The notes: generated by a model from the sequence alone, not told the origin. 64,000 bases of DNA from Oceanobacter mangrovi (GCF_019740315.1 NZ_JAHXZR010000004.1:370754-434753); one strand, 5' to 3'; positions 1-9,055 are shown, counted from the first letter of the stretch. Program-made: numbers and translations.

Positions 1-191
1 ATCAGGCTGCCCGTTACCGCCGTGGGGTGGGGGATTTTCTGGCCACCCTCAGTGCCCAGCAGGACGTGCTGGATCTGGAACAACAACGGCTGCAATCCCA
101 ATGGCAGCAACTCAATAACCGTATCAACCTTTATCGCGCGCTTAGCCAGGGCTTGTATGCCCCGGAATCTTCAGGGAGCTTTTCTTCATGA
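1..191 (+). CDS. Outer-membrane efflux channel, C-terminal end (TolC/OprM family, partial)
   Basis: Only the last 62 codons are in the window; the frame reads from base 3 to a TGA at 189-191. The visible part contains YRRGVGDFLATLSAQQ followed by a Gln-rich helix and NLYRALSQGLY, the typical last coiled-coil hairpin of OprM/NodT-type channels. Such proteins form the trimeric outer-membrane exit duct of tripartite exporters. The stop overlaps the next start codon as ATGA at 188-191, so the channel, adaptor and pump genes are an operon. The N-terminus, signal peptide and beta-barrel are outside the window. Confidence 0.85.
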   Translation, partial: QAARYRRGVGDFLATLSAQQDVLDLEQQRLQSQWQQLNNRINLYRALSQGLYAPESSGSFSS

Positions 192-1375
192 CGCCTGTTT
201 CTCGTAACTGTTACGGCCGCTCTGCTGCAATCCCGTTATTGTCAGCAGCGATTCTGGCCATTGGTGTAGCGGTCGCCTGGGGTGTTTTTGCAACCGCGCC
301 GGAACCGAAAAAATCCCAACCGAAAACCCAGGCCCGGCTGGTTGAAGCGCAACCGCTGACGCAGGCAACCGCCGCACCGGTATGGCCGAGCGGCGGTCAG
401 GCGGTGGCCATGGAGCAGGTCAGTCTGGTACCCAGGGTTAGTGGTCAGGTGATCTCGGTGAATCCGGCCGCCCGGCCCGGCGCAAAACTGGCCAAAGGTA
501 CAGAACTGGCCCGGCTGGACCCGGCCGATTTTGAACTGGCATTAAAACAGGCACAGGCCGCACAGGCGCAGGCACAGGCGGCACTGGTGATTGAGCAGGG
601 CGAAGGGGCGCTGGCGGAAGAAGAATATCAGCTAGCAGGGCGTCAGCTTAAAGGTTCGGATCAGGCACTGGTGCTACGTGAGCCACAGTTGATGGCAGCC
701 AAAGCCGAACTGGAACGAACCCGGGCAGCGGTTGAGCAGGCCAAACTGAATCTGCAGCGCAGTCACATTCTGATGCCATTCGACGGCCAGTTGCTGAGCC
801 GTTCGATTGCGCCGGGCATGCAGGTCAGCACCAGCACGGTGCTATTTGAGCTGGTCAACACGTCGGCCTTCTGGATCGAAGTAAAACTGCCTCGCCAGTT
901 CCTGCCCTTACTGGATACCGACGGCGTGGCAACCCTGTCGCATCCGGCCTGGCAAGGGCGCACGCGTGACGCTCGGGTATTGGACGTCGTACCCGCCGTC
1001 AGCACTACCGACCGTCAGGCGCGCGTGGTGCTGCAGCTGGATGATCCGCTGGCACAACAGACCGACGCCCCTCAGGTGTTGCTGAACGATTATCTGGATG
1101 TGCTGTTGCCGGGTCGCAAGGTCGAAGGAGCTGTGCAGATTCCGGTCGCTCAGGTTGATGAATTCAGCCGGGTGTGGGTGATTAACAACAACCAGTTGCA
1201 ACGTCGGCAGTTACAGCTGGCCTGGCGTGGGCGCACGCATGTATGGGCAACGGCCGGTTTGGAGGATGGCGATCAGCTGCTGTTGAGCCAGATCGATGCC
1301 ATTACTGAAGGCATGGCGGTACGAATTGCCAATAGCACGGAAGCTGCGGCGCAGGTGTCGGGAGGACAGCACTGA
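188..1375 (+). CDS. RND efflux periplasmic adaptor (membrane fusion protein)
   Basis: A 395-residue HlyD/AcrA-type adaptor that would bridge the inner-membrane pump and the outer-membrane channel. One N-terminal hydrophobic segment lies at about residues 13-32. A biotinyl-lipoyl half-motif (VSGQVISVNPAARPGAKLAK) comes next, then an Ala/Gln/Glu-rich alpha-hairpin at roughly 115-190. The second lipoyl half (LMPFDGQLLSRSIAPGMQVS) and beta-barrel/membrane-proximal domains follow. The start overlaps the channel gene and the stop shares one base with the pump ATG at 1375, showing translational coupling. No lipobox Cys is evident. Family assignment is secure; substrate is unknown. Confidence 0.92.
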   Translation: MTPVSRNCYGRSAAIPLLSAAILAIGVAVAWGVFATAPEPKKSQPKTQARLVEAQPLTQATAAPVWPSGGQAVAMEQVSLVPRVSGQVISVNPAARPGAKLAKGTELARLDPADFELALKQAQAAQAQAQAALVIEQGEGALAEEEYQLAGRQLKGSDQALVLREPQLMAAKAELERTRAAVEQAKLNLQRSHILMPFDGQLLSRSIAPGMQVSTSTVLFELVNTSAFWIEVKLPRQFLPLLDTDGVATLSHPAWQGRTRDARVLDVVPAVSTTDRQARVVLQLDDPLAQQTDAPQVLLNDYLDVLLPGRKVEGAVQIPVAQVDEFSRVWVINNNQLQRRQLQLAWRGRTHVWATAGLEDGDQLLLSQIDAITEGMAVRIANSTEAAAQVSGGQH

Positions 1376-4300
1376 TGGCGCGCCCGGATACTGCAGATAC
1401 GGCTCACTACACGGGGCCGATTGCCTGGATGTCGCGCCACGGCGTGGCCCCCAATCTGCTGATGCTGTTTCTGATTGTGGGCGGCTTTTTGATGTCGCTG
1501 GCGATTCGCAAGGAATTTATTCCGCCCTACGAAGCCGAGATGGTGGTGGTCAGCGTTGGCTATCCCGGTGCGACCCCCACTGAAATCGAGCAGGGCATTG
1601 TGCTGCCAATCGAGAACGAACTGGCCTCCATCAACAACATCAAGGAAGTGACTTCCAGCGCCTCGCAAGGTTCGGCTTCGGTATCGGTGGAGTTGCAAAA
1701 AGGCGGCGATCTGCAGCAGCTTTATCTCGATGTGCAGCAGGCGGTGGGCCGTATCAACACCTTTCCGGCGGCGATTGAAACACCGCGGGTCAAGATTGCC
1801 GGGCGTAACGTCGAGGTTCTGGAGTTCGCCATTTTTGGCCCGCTCGACGGCTTTGCCATGAAACGGCTTGGAGAGGCCATCAAGGACGAGTTGCTGCAGG
1901 CCGCGGAAATCAGTCAGGTAGAGTTGCGTGGTACTCCGGACGAAGAAATTCATGTCGAAATTTCCGGCCAGCAACTGCAACGGTTTGGTCTCACGCTGAG
2001 TGATATTGCCAGTCAGATCGGCGGCAACGCCGTGGAGCAGAGCGCAGGCACGGTGCGCACGCCGGGCGGCGATATTCTGGTAACTCTGGATGAGCGGCGT
2101 TATTGGGCGGGCGAGTTTCTCGATATTCCGGTGGTGCAGGATGAGCAGGGTGTGCAGCTGCGACTGGGCGACATAGCCACCGTGCGGGAAGGCTTCGAAG
2201 ACACCAACGAGCGGGTGACCTACAACGGTCAGGAAGCGATTCGTTTCAAGGTCTATCGTTCCGAAGACCAGACTCCGGTGACCGTGGTGGATGCTGCCTA
2301 CAAGCGTCTTGATGAGGTGCGGGCCAACCTGTTGCCGCCCGGCGTTGAGCTGGTGATTACCGACGACGACGGCAAAACCTACAGCGATCGTGTTGGGCTG
2401 CTGCTCAACAACGCCATCATGGGTCTGATTCTGGTTATTGTGTTGCTGAGTCTGTTCCTCGAATACCGGCTGGCGTTCTGGGTCACCATGGGGATTCCGA
2501 CGGCATTTCTGGGTGCCATGCTGCTGCTGCCGCTGTTTGATGTGTCGATCAACATGTTCTCGATGTTCGCCTTTATCATCGCTCTTGGCATTGTGGTCGA
2601 CGATGCCATTATCGCCGGTGAAAATATCTACGAGCATATGCAGAAAGGCATGTCGTTCCCAAAAGCGGCGATTGAAGGCGCGCGCGAAGTGGCGATGCCG
2701 CTGGCGTTTGCGATTCTTACCAACGTGGTGGCTTTCCTGCCGCTGCTAACTATTCCCGGCCGCATGGGGTCGATGTTTGTGGCGATCCCGGTAGTGGTGA
2801 TCAGCTGCTTTATCATTTCCTGGATCGAAGCCCTGTTTATCATGCCGACCCATTTGGCCAGCATGAATAAACGGCCTGACAGTCGTCTGGGCCGCAAGAT
2901 GGACGCCCTGCAGCTGAAGGTCGACGCTGCGCTCAGCCGTTTTATTCAGGGCGTTTATCTGCCCGCCATTCGACGTTGTACCGCCCAGCCGGTATTGGTG
3001 ATTGCGGTGGCCGTGGCGTTTGGCGTTGCGGTGCTGGCCTGGCCGCTAAGTGGCCGCATGGGCTTCAGCATGTTTCCGCGTGTTGAGGGTGACAAGGCGG
3101 TGGCGACTGTCGAGCTGGCCAGTAATGCGCCGTTTGAACAGGCTGAAGCGATACGTCAGCTGCTGGAAGCCAAACTGATGGAGGTGATCGAGCCGGTTGA
3201 AGCCAAAGGACACCAGCTGCTGGTCAGCGCCGAAGGTGATATCGAAGGTTCGACGGTCGAAATCGAAGCCCTGCTGGTGGACGCTGAAATTCGCCCCATG
3301 AGCACTCACGAAGTCGCCCGCCGCTGGCGCGAAGCGATTGGTGATATTCCCGGTATTCGCAGCCTCGCGCTGGATTCTGAACGCGGTGGTGGTCCTTCCA
3401 GTGGCGCGGCGTTGACGGTCGAACTGCGTGGCAGCAACACTCGTACGCTGGCGGCGGCCAGTGCGGATCTGGTGGCCATGCTGGAAGAGATTGACGGGGT
3501 AAAAGACGTTGCCAACAGTTTCACCAGCGGCAAGCCGCAATGGGACGTGCAGCTCAATGATCTGGGCCGCAGTCTGGGCTTACAGGCCGACGACATCGCC
3601 GCCCAGATCCGCGCCTCGCTTTATGGTGCTCGCGCCTTGCGACAACAACGGCTGCGTAACGAAGTAACGGTACTGGTGCGTTTGCCGCAGGACGAACGTC
3701 GTTACAGTGCCGATATTGAACGCTTGATGATCCGGCTGCCGTCCGGTGGTTATGTGCCATTGGCTGAAATTGCCACGCTCAACAAAACCACCGCACCGGC
3801 ACAGATTTCCCGGCGTAACGGCCAGCAGATCGTCACCGTGACGGCCAGCGTCGAACCGCGCGAACAGATACCTGCGATCATGTCGATGTTGCAGGCCAGT
3901 CAGTTCAATGTACTGAAAGCCCGGTATAGCGGCGTCGATTTTGGCTTTGAAGGACGCCAGGCGGATACAGAAGAAAGCAAGAATTCGCTGGCGATGTATG
4001 GTGGGGTGGCGGTGATCATGATTTATGTGTTGCTGGCGCTGCCATTCCGAAGTTACAGCCAGCCATTGCTGATCATGCTGGTGATTCCATTTGGCTCGGT
4101 GGGGGCCGTATTGGGCCATATGATGATGGGCTACGGACTGTCGATCATTAGCATCATGGGCATTGTGGCCTTGTCTGGCGTAGTGGTGAACGACAGTCTG
4201 ATTCTGATCGATTATGCCAACCGCCAACGCCTGCAACGTCCGGGTCTGACTGCCCGTGAAGCAGCGCTTGAAGCGGGTGTTCGACGCTTCCGACCGATTC

Positions 4301-4539
4301 TGCTGACGACCCTGACAACCTTCCTCGGTCTGGCGCCGATGCTGTTTGAAAACTCCCGCCAGGCGCGCTTTATTATGCCAATGGCGGTGTCGCTGGGCTT
4401 CGGCATTCTGTTCACCACCTTTATCTGCCTGTTGGTGCTACCGGCAGCCTATGTTGGTCTCGACAGTGTTCAGCGTCGTTTGCAACGGCTGTTAGGTGGG
4501 GCGGTTGCTACTTTTCCAATGGACTCAGGCAGCAAATAG
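1375..4539 (+). CDS. RND efflux pump, inner-membrane proton antiporter (AcrB/MdtB superfamily)
   Basis: A 1054-residue protein of full length for the AcrB/MexF superfamily. It has the expected layout: TM1, a first large periplasmic loop, TM2-6, a second loop at about 555-860, and TM8-12. The TM4 proton-relay motif GIVVDDAIIAGENIYEHMQ with its Asp pair is present, as is the TM11-12 repeat (LTTLTTFLGLAPML). It would export drugs, dyes or lipophilic compounds together with the two upstream genes. The divergent, more MdtB-like loop sequence means the substrate cannot be read from the sequence. No clear Rho-independent terminator follows the stop. Confidence 0.93.
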   Translation: MARPDTADTAHYTGPIAWMSRHGVAPNLLMLFLIVGGFLMSLAIRKEFIPPYEAEMVVVSVGYPGATPTEIEQGIVLPIENELASINNIKEVTSSASQGSASVSVELQKGGDLQQLYLDVQQAVGRINTFPAAIETPRVKIAGRNVEVLEFAIFGPLDGFAMKRLGEAIKDELLQAAEISQVELRGTPDEEIHVEISGQQLQRFGLTLSDIASQIGGNAVEQSAGTVRTPGGDILVTLDERRYWAGEFLDIPVVQDEQGVQLRLGDIATVREGFEDTNERVTYNGQEAIRFKVYRSEDQTPVTVVDAAYKRLDEVRANLLPPGVELVITDDDGKTYSDRVGLLLNNAIMGLILVIVLLSLFLEYRLAFWVTMGIPTAFLGAMLLLPLFDVSINMFSMFAFIIALGIVVDDAIIAGENIYEHMQKGMSFPKAAIEGAREVAMPLAFAILTNVVAFLPLLTIPGRMGSMFVAIPVVVISCFIISWIEALFIMPTHLASMNKRPDSRLGRKMDALQLKVDAALSRFIQGVYLPAIRRCTAQPVLVIAVAVAFGVAVLAWPLSGRMGFSMFPRVEGDKAVATVELASNAPFEQAEAIRQLLEAKLMEVIEPVEAKGHQLLVSAEGDIEGSTVEIEALLVDAEIRPMSTHEVARRWREAIGDIPGIRSLALDSERGGGPSSGAALTVELRGSNTRTLAAASADLVAMLEEIDGVKDVANSFTSGKPQWDVQLNDLGRSLGLQADDIAAQIRASLYGARALRQQRLRNEVTVLVRLPQDERRYSADIERLMIRLPSGGYVPLAEIATLNKTTAPAQISRRNGQQIVTVTASVEPREQIPAIMSMLQASQFNVLKARYSGVDFGFEGRQADTEESKNSLAMYGGVAVIMIYVLLALPFRSYSQPLLIMLVIPFGSVGAVLGHMMMGYGLSIISIMGIVALSGVVVNDSLILIDYANRQRLQRPGLTAREAALEAGVRRFRPILLTTLTTFLGLAPMLFENSRQARFIMPMAVSLGFGILFTTFICLLVLPAAYVGLDSVQRRLQRLLGGAVATFPMDSGSK

Positions 4540-4586
4540 CTGATCGGCACTCGCTCCCTGGCTGGTCTCTATTACCCGGCAGACTA

Positions 4587-5216
4587 TTACCCTGAAGGCC
4601 GTTGAAATGCCTGCAAAAAGGTATCAACGGCCTGTTCGGCCATTTTACTGATATGAGCCTCAGACGGTATGGCGCTGGGGTGAGTCAGGTATTCCATATG
4701 TGCTTCCCCGCGTAGCAGGCCAATAAACTGGCTGGCCGCGCTTTCAACACCAATCTGGCTGGTATCAATTTCGCCACGGGTAATAGCCCCATTGAGATAA
4801 CGGGCAACGATGTTGAAGGTTTGCTGGGGGCCGACCATGTAGAAGAAGTGGGCCAGTTCAGGAAAGCGGGTCGCTTCGGCAACCACGGTTCGCAACAGCG
4901 CCAGGCTGTCCTGCGATAGCAGCACCTGCAAAAAACTCTCTCCCAGCTCCGTCAGCGTGGTGCGGATATCGGCTTCCGACGCCGTGCATTCGCTAAGGCG
5001 GGCGTGAAAGCGTTGGCACTGCTGTTCCAGTACTGCCCGAAACAGCGTCTCCTTGTTGCAATAACGCTTGTAGACCGTTGCTTTGGACACTCCTGCAGCC
5101 TGCTGGATCATGTCAGTGGTGGCTGCGCTGAAACCGTGTTCGAGAAACACGGCGGTGGCAGCTTCCAGTACCGCCAGGGATTTCAGGTCCGTTGCTTCCG
5201 GAGCGCTTTGTGTCAT
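4587..5216 (-). CDS. TetR-family transcriptional repressor
   Basis: About 209 residues when started at the ATG complement of 5214-5216. The open frame continues upstream to 5396, but that part overlaps the operator region and has no TetR homology. The N-terminal helix-turn-helix reads AATTDMIQQAAGVSKATVYK then RYCNKETLFRAVL, typical of TetR. The C-terminal ligand-binding region resembles AefR-like repressors (inference). The gene is divergent from the MFS exporter at 5446 and the shared intergenic region carries three related inverted repeats, so it most likely represses both itself and the exporter until a drug binds. Confidence 0.9.
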   Translation of the reverse strand: MTQSAPEATDLKSLAVLEAATAVFLEHGFSAATTDMIQQAAGVSKATVYKRYCNKETLFRAVLEQQCQRFHARLSECTASEADIRTTLTELGESFLQVLLSQDSLALLRTVVAEATRFPELAHFFYMVGPQQTFNIVARYLNGAITRGEIDTSQIGVESAASQFIGLLRGEAHMEYLTHPSAIPSEAHISKMAEQAVDTFLQAFQRPSG

Positions 5217-5299
5217 CGGTTTATTCTGTGTCACCGGGATAGTGCCATTCTTCAATATAGATTGTTTCAGACTACACCGGGTCTGGCGCTTGACACAAA

Positions 5300-5317
5300 C
5301 TAAACCGTTCGGTTTAG
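5300..5317. promoter_or_regulatory. Probable TetR operator 1
   Basis: Inverted repeat with perfect 8-bp arms ctaaaccg and cggtttag around a 2-bp centre. It lies between the divergent TetR and MFS genes and shares the core accgttcggt with a second site 35 bp away. Palindromes of this size are typical TetR operators. Binding is inferred. Confidence 0.7.
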
Positions 5318-5334
5318 ATTGCCTCCGTTTTTTG

Positions 5335-5346
5335 TACCGTTCGGTA
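5335..5346. promoter_or_regulatory. Probable TetR operator 2
   Basis: taccgttcggta, 5-bp arms and the same tt centre as operator 1. The repeated core in one intergenic region supports one regulator binding twice. Confidence 0.6.
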
Positions 5347-5412
5347 TAGCATATTCTGGCTATGAATAATGATGTCTGGTATTTGCCGAGATTCATCAGA
5401 AATCTACAACTG

Positions 5413-5424
5413 AACCTTTCGGTT
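5413..5424. promoter_or_regulatory. Possible third TetR half-conserved operator
   Basis: aacctttcggtt differs from the operator core at one position in the left arm and lies about 22 bp before the MFS start, where bound repressor would block transcription or initiation. Confidence 0.45.
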
Positions 5425-5445
5425 TTATTGAGTGGGTAATATCAC

Positions 5446-7017
5446 ATGAGTGCTGCTTCAACCGCCGCATCACCAGGTACTCCGCCGCCGGCTGGCCCTG
5501 TCTTCGGTGTTCGTCTGGCACTGGGGTTGTTCGGCGTGCTGCTGGCGGCCATGGTTTCTGGCTTGAGCAACCGGGTGCCCGGGCTGCTGCAGGCGGATAT
5601 TCAGGGTCATATGGGAATATCCAGTGATGCCTATTCCTGGCTGAGCAGTATCTATTCGGCCGGTGAAATGGCTGTGATGCCGTTTGCCAGCTGGATGGCG
5701 ATTACGTTTTCACTACGGCGTTTTCATCTTTCGATGCTGTTCAGCACCCTGCTGCTGGCGTTGCTGGTGCCTCTGGTCGACAACCTGACCGTTTTGATGG
5801 TTATGCGGCTGGTGCAGGGCATTACTGCAGGGGCTCTGATTCCATTGCTGATGATGTCGGCGTTACGTTTTTTGCCACCGCCGATTCGCCTGCATGGTCT
5901 GGCCTTGTATGCCATGACGGCAACGCTGGCACCCAACGTGGCTCTATGGCTGGCGAGCTGGAGTGTCGATGTGATGGCGGATTGGCGCTTTGCCTACTGG
6001 CAGATTATTCCGCTGGGACTGCTGGCGGCAGGCCTGGTCTGGTATGGGATTCCGAAAATGCCGCTGGCGCTTGGGCGTATTTCCCAGGGTAACTGGCTGG
6101 GAGTTTCGTTGGGTGTGCCGGGACTGGTGTTATTTGGGCTTGGATTAGGGCAGGCAGTACGGCTGGATTGGCTGGTATCGCCAGTAATTCAGGCGTTGAT
6201 GTTATCCGGCGGAGGGCTGGTGGTGCTGTTTATGGTTACTGAATGGTTCCACCCAACGCCCTTTATGAAGCTGCAAATGCTTGGCCGCCGCAATCTGGGG
6301 ATCGGCTTCATTATCTTTTTCATCTTGCTGATCGTGCTGTCCAGTGGGGTAGCTATTCCGGTGATGGCGTTGCAGAGCATTCAGGGATTCAGGATGGAGC
6401 AGCTTTACACGATTGGTCTGGTCATCGGTTTGCCACAATTGGTGTTGGGCTCGGTTGTGGCGATTCTGCTTTACCAGCAGTGGACAGATGCTCGCTATAT
6501 GTTGATTCTGGGCCTGGTGTGTATCGCCCTGGCTTGTTTTGACTCTGCCCAAATTACGCCTGACTGGATGGTGCAGCAGTTCTATTTGCCAATGGTGTTG
6601 CAGCTGATTGGACAACCACTGGCGGTTGTATCGATGTTGTTTGTGGGAACCAGCTCGGTACAACCGATGGAAGGGCCCTACGTGGCGGGGACTATCAATG
6701 TCTTGCGGGCTGCCGGGACCTTTGCGAGTACGGCGCTGGTCGGCGAGCTGTTGCAACAGCGTAGCACCTTTCACTTTGATCGACTGTTGGCCGACAGTCA
6801 TGTGTTTGCAACTCAGGCAACGGACACCGGTTTGGCATCGCTGCTACCGGGTCAGGCAGCGGTGCTGGCATACAGCGATATTTTCCAGATTTTCGGCTGG
6901 GTTTGTCTGGCCCTGATTCCGCTGGCCTTGTGCATTCGTTATGTCCCTGCGCCGCAATTACCAGCACCAGCTGTACAGCCAAAGACGCCGCCACTGGCAG
7001 CGGCAGTGGCGGGATAA
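5446..7017 (+). CDS. MFS multidrug exporter, DHA2 (EmrB/QacA-like)
   Basis: A 523-residue polytopic protein with about 14 hydrophobic segments, the size and topology of DHA2 drug:proton antiporters. An N-terminal Ala/Pro-rich cytoplasmic tail precedes TM1. A motif-C-like stretch is degenerate, so the assignment rests mainly on topology and the partner gene. An EmrA-like adaptor starts 54 bp downstream, which is the classic EmrB-EmrA pairing, here with the transporter gene first. The divergent TetR repressor and palindromes upstream suggest drug-inducible expression. Substrate unknown. Confidence 0.87.
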   Translation: MSAASTAASPGTPPPAGPVFGVRLALGLFGVLLAAMVSGLSNRVPGLLQADIQGHMGISSDAYSWLSSIYSAGEMAVMPFASWMAITFSLRRFHLSMLFSTLLLALLVPLVDNLTVLMVMRLVQGITAGALIPLLMMSALRFLPPPIRLHGLALYAMTATLAPNVALWLASWSVDVMADWRFAYWQIIPLGLLAAGLVWYGIPKMPLALGRISQGNWLGVSLGVPGLVLFGLGLGQAVRLDWLVSPVIQALMLSGGGLVVLFMVTEWFHPTPFMKLQMLGRRNLGIGFIIFFILLIVLSSGVAIPVMALQSIQGFRMEQLYTIGLVIGLPQLVLGSVVAILLYQQWTDARYMLILGLVCIALACFDSAQITPDWMVQQFYLPMVLQLIGQPLAVVSMLFVGTSSVQPMEGPYVAGTINVLRAAGTFASTALVGELLQQRSTFHFDRLLADSHVFATQATDTGLASLLPGQAAVLAYSDIFQIFGWVCLALIPLALCIRYVPAPQLPAPAVQPKTPPLAAAVAG

Positions 7018-7071
7018 ACCCGCTGAATAAATTCTCGTAACCGTATCCGCAATGATTGAGGAAAGACGACC

Positions 7072-8094
7072 ATGAAATTCAAGTTATCCATTCTGGCGGC
7101 GGCAGTCGTTGTGGTCGGCGGAGCCATTTTGCTGCTGAACCATCACGAATCCGAAAATTCGGTCCAAAGTACCGATGATGCCTATGTGCAGGCTGATCTG
7201 GTGCAATTAGCGCCGCGTATTCAGGGGCAAATCGCAACAGTAAACGTTGCGGATTTCCAGGTCGTGAAAGAGGGCGACCTGTTGGTTCAGCTGGACGATG
7301 CCATGGCGCGGGCCAATCTGGCCCAGAATAAAGCGGATGTGGAGGCTGCAGCTGCAGCTATTGCCAGTTTGCAGGCAGGACAGCAGCAACAGCGCCAGAC
7401 GATTGCCCAGTATCAGGCGGCGCTGCAGATGGATGAAGCCCGTTTGCAGCTGGCCAAAATGGAACTCGACCGTTTCAGTAATCTGGCCCAGACCGGTGCT
7501 GGCAGTCATCAGGATCAGCAAAAAGCGGCGGCCCAGTATCAGGTCGAGGTTGCTACCGGTCTGCGTGATCAGGCTGCCCTGGCTGGTGCACAGCAACAGC
7601 TGGTTATGATGGACGCCGATATTCTGCAGGCTCAGGCGCGTCTGGAACGGGCTAGGGCGTTGCAGCAACAGTCTGAACTGCAGTTGTCATATACCCGGAT
7701 ACTGGCGCCGATGGATGGTGTGGTGGCAGAGCGAGCTGCCCGTGTTGGAGCCTATGTTCAGCCCGGTCAGGCACTGTTGACCCTGGTGCCTTCTGCGAGC
7801 CTGTACGTACAAGCGAATTATCGGGAAACCCAGTTGGCTCATGTGACGACTGGCCAGCCGGTGGAAGTCGAGGTAGACGCCTTGCCAGGCAAGCTGTTGA
7901 AAGGCGAAGTAGAGCGTCTGGGCCCTGCCAGTGGCGTCAGCCTGGCAGCGGTTCCAGCTCATAATGCGACAGGCAACTTCACCAAAATCGTTCAGCGTTT
8001 GCCGGTACGAATTCGTTTGTTGGCGGATCAGCCAGAGCTGGCAGCGCTGAAGGTCGGGATGTCCGTAGAAACCCGTATTCAGGTTGGTATCTGA
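7072..8094 (+). CDS. EmrA-like membrane fusion protein (HlyD family)
   Basis: 340 residues: an N-terminal transmembrane anchor at about 5-22, a lipoyl half (VQLAPRIQGQIATVNVADFQ), a long Gln/Ala-rich coiled-coil hairpin at about 85-205, then the second lipoyl half (ILAPMDGVVAERAARVGAYV) and a beta-barrel domain (LYVQANYRETQL). This matches EmrA, the periplasmic adaptor of EmrB-type exporters. A ribosome site gaggaaag lies before the ATG. It follows the MFS gene in the same direction and is presumably co-transcribed and TetR-controlled. An outer-membrane partner is not encoded next to it; the TolC-type channel ending at 191 is a candidate. Confidence 0.9.
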   Translation: MKFKLSILAAAVVVVGGAILLLNHHESENSVQSTDDAYVQADLVQLAPRIQGQIATVNVADFQVVKEGDLLVQLDDAMARANLAQNKADVEAAAAAIASLQAGQQQQRQTIAQYQAALQMDEARLQLAKMELDRFSNLAQTGAGSHQDQQKAAAQYQVEVATGLRDQAALAGAQQQLVMMDADILQAQARLERARALQQQSELQLSYTRILAPMDGVVAERAARVGAYVQPGQALLTLVPSASLYVQANYRETQLAHVTTGQPVEVEVDALPGKLLKGEVERLGPASGVSLAAVPAHNATGNFTKIVQRLPVRIRLLADQPELAALKVGMSVETRIQVGI

Positions 8095-8144
8095 GTCGTA
8101 TCCGCTGTTGTGGTTGATGGCTTACTCTTTCTAAAGGATGGCTC

Positions 8145-8486
8145 ATGACGGGTTACCAGATTACTTTTTATACCTTGCAGGATCGTACGATTGGCCATCA
8201 GCCGCTGGCTGAGTGGTTGTTGCAACAGGCGGCAGCGCTGGGACTCAAGGGCGCTACCATCAACGGTGCCATTGAAGGTATCGGACACGACGGCCGGATG
8301 CATGCGATCACCATGTTTGATCTGGCTGAGCAGCCGCTGCAAATTACCATGGTGGTGTCGACAGCAGACAAGCAGCGTTTGCTGGATCATCTGCAGCACC
8401 AGCCGGTTAACGTTTTTTATACCGTACAGGCCGTCGAATATGGCGTCACCGGCACGGCTTATTCTGGTTCGGAGGACAAGGAATGA
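8145..8486 (+). CDS. DUF190 family PII-like protein
   Basis: 113 residues matching DUF190: GYQITFYTLQDRTIGHQPLA at the start, then LGLKGATINGAIEGIG and a C-terminal QAVEYG. DUF190 proteins have a PII-like ferredoxin fold and are thought to bind nucleotides or small ligands; none has a well-settled role. The stop overlaps the next gene's ATG by 4 bp, so the two are translationally coupled. The position 50 bp after the emrA-like gene suggests transcription with the exporter. Family assignment is good; function is unknown. Confidence 0.8.
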   Translation: MTGYQITFYTLQDRTIGHQPLAEWLLQQAAALGLKGATINGAIEGIGHDGRMHAITMFDLAEQPLQITMVVSTADKQRLLDHLQHQPVNVFYTVQAVEYGVTGTAYSGSEDKE

Positions 8487-8773
8487 AACAACATCGTTAT
8501 CGCGTCACGCTGGAGCACCTGGAGGATGCCAAAGGCAATCCATCCACCTATGACGCGCCACTGCAGTTTGAGGTCGGCAACCATGACGATATTTTCGCGG
8601 TGGTGGAAAAGGTCAAAAACCTGTCCGGTTTACCGGCAGACAAGGCGGTACCTTTTGCGGTTGGCCTGAAGCTGTTTGGCGAAACGATTCTGGAAAATCG
8701 CGATCATCCGCTGTTTGAGGAAATGGGGCCGCACTTTATGCAGTTTATGAAGAAGCTGAAAGGCAAGGGTTAA
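8483..8773 (+). CDS. DUF3861 family protein
   Basis: 96 residues beginning MKQHRYRVTLEHLEDAKG and containing LPADKAVPFAVGLKLFGETI, the recognisable DUF3861 pattern. It is a small soluble protein with no signal peptide or membrane segment. Function is unknown for the family. It overlaps the DUF190 gene by 4 bp and ends the emr-like transcription unit. A strong hairpin follows at 8806-8854. Confidence 0.8.
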   Translation: MKQHRYRVTLEHLEDAKGNPSTYDAPLQFEVGNHDDIFAVVEKVKNLSGLPADKAVPFAVGLKLFGETILENRDHPLFEEMGPHFMQFMKKLKGKG

Positions 8774-8805
8774 GCGGCGAATTGAGGTTCGGTTGACGTG
8801 AAAAT

Positions 8806-8854
8806 GACACTGCAGCCTGGCAGCAACCCAATCACAGGACCAGGCTGCAGTGTC
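8806..8854 (-). terminator. Hairpin between convergent genes
   Basis: Perfect 15-bp arms (gacactgcagcctgg and its complement) separated by 19 bases. On the minus strand the stem is followed by a short T run (attttcac), so it best serves the small minus-strand gene at 8861. It may also stop readthrough from the plus side. Confidence 0.7.
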
Positions 8855-8860
8855 GTCCGC

Positions 8861-9055
8861 TCAGGACGCTTTTGGCAGGCAATCCGGACAGTAGCTCACC
8901 GCCGGGTAATAGCCGGTCGCAATCTTGTAAGCTGCCTGGGCGCTGGCGTACGAACCTATGTACATCAGCTGCTCCTGGGCAGGCAGTTGTCCACAAGTGG
9001 ACAGGTGAACTGTGTGGTCGGAGTCTGCTTGTTTGTTGACGAAAAATTCAGCCAT
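8861..9055 (-). CDS. Small hypothetical protein (64 aa)
   Basis: A 64-residue protein starting MAEFFVNKQADSDHTVHLST with a well-placed AGGAGA ribosome site 6 bp before the ATG complement at 9053-9055; the open frame extends further upstream but lacks comparable support. It has two Cys (in STCGQLP and SYCPDCLP contexts, three in total) and aromatic residues, reminiscent of small uncharacterised proteins of the MADFFVN type that are common in gammaproteobacteria. No membrane segment is seen. Function is unknown. Confidence 0.65.
   Translation of the reverse strand: MAEFFVNKQADSDHTVHLSTCGQLPAQEQLMYIGSYASAQAAYKIATGYYPAVSYCPDCLPKAS

Noticed and set aside
1273..2637. 454-codon open frame on the minus strand inside the RND pump gene
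   Set aside because: It lies entirely opposite the pump and the end of the adaptor gene. Its protein is His/Gln/Arg-rich with no domain, the usual antisense shadow of GC-rich coding DNA.
5217..5396. Longer TetR protein starting at 5396
   Set aside because: The extra 60 residues lack TetR similarity and would overlap the operator sequences; the Met at 5216 matches family length.
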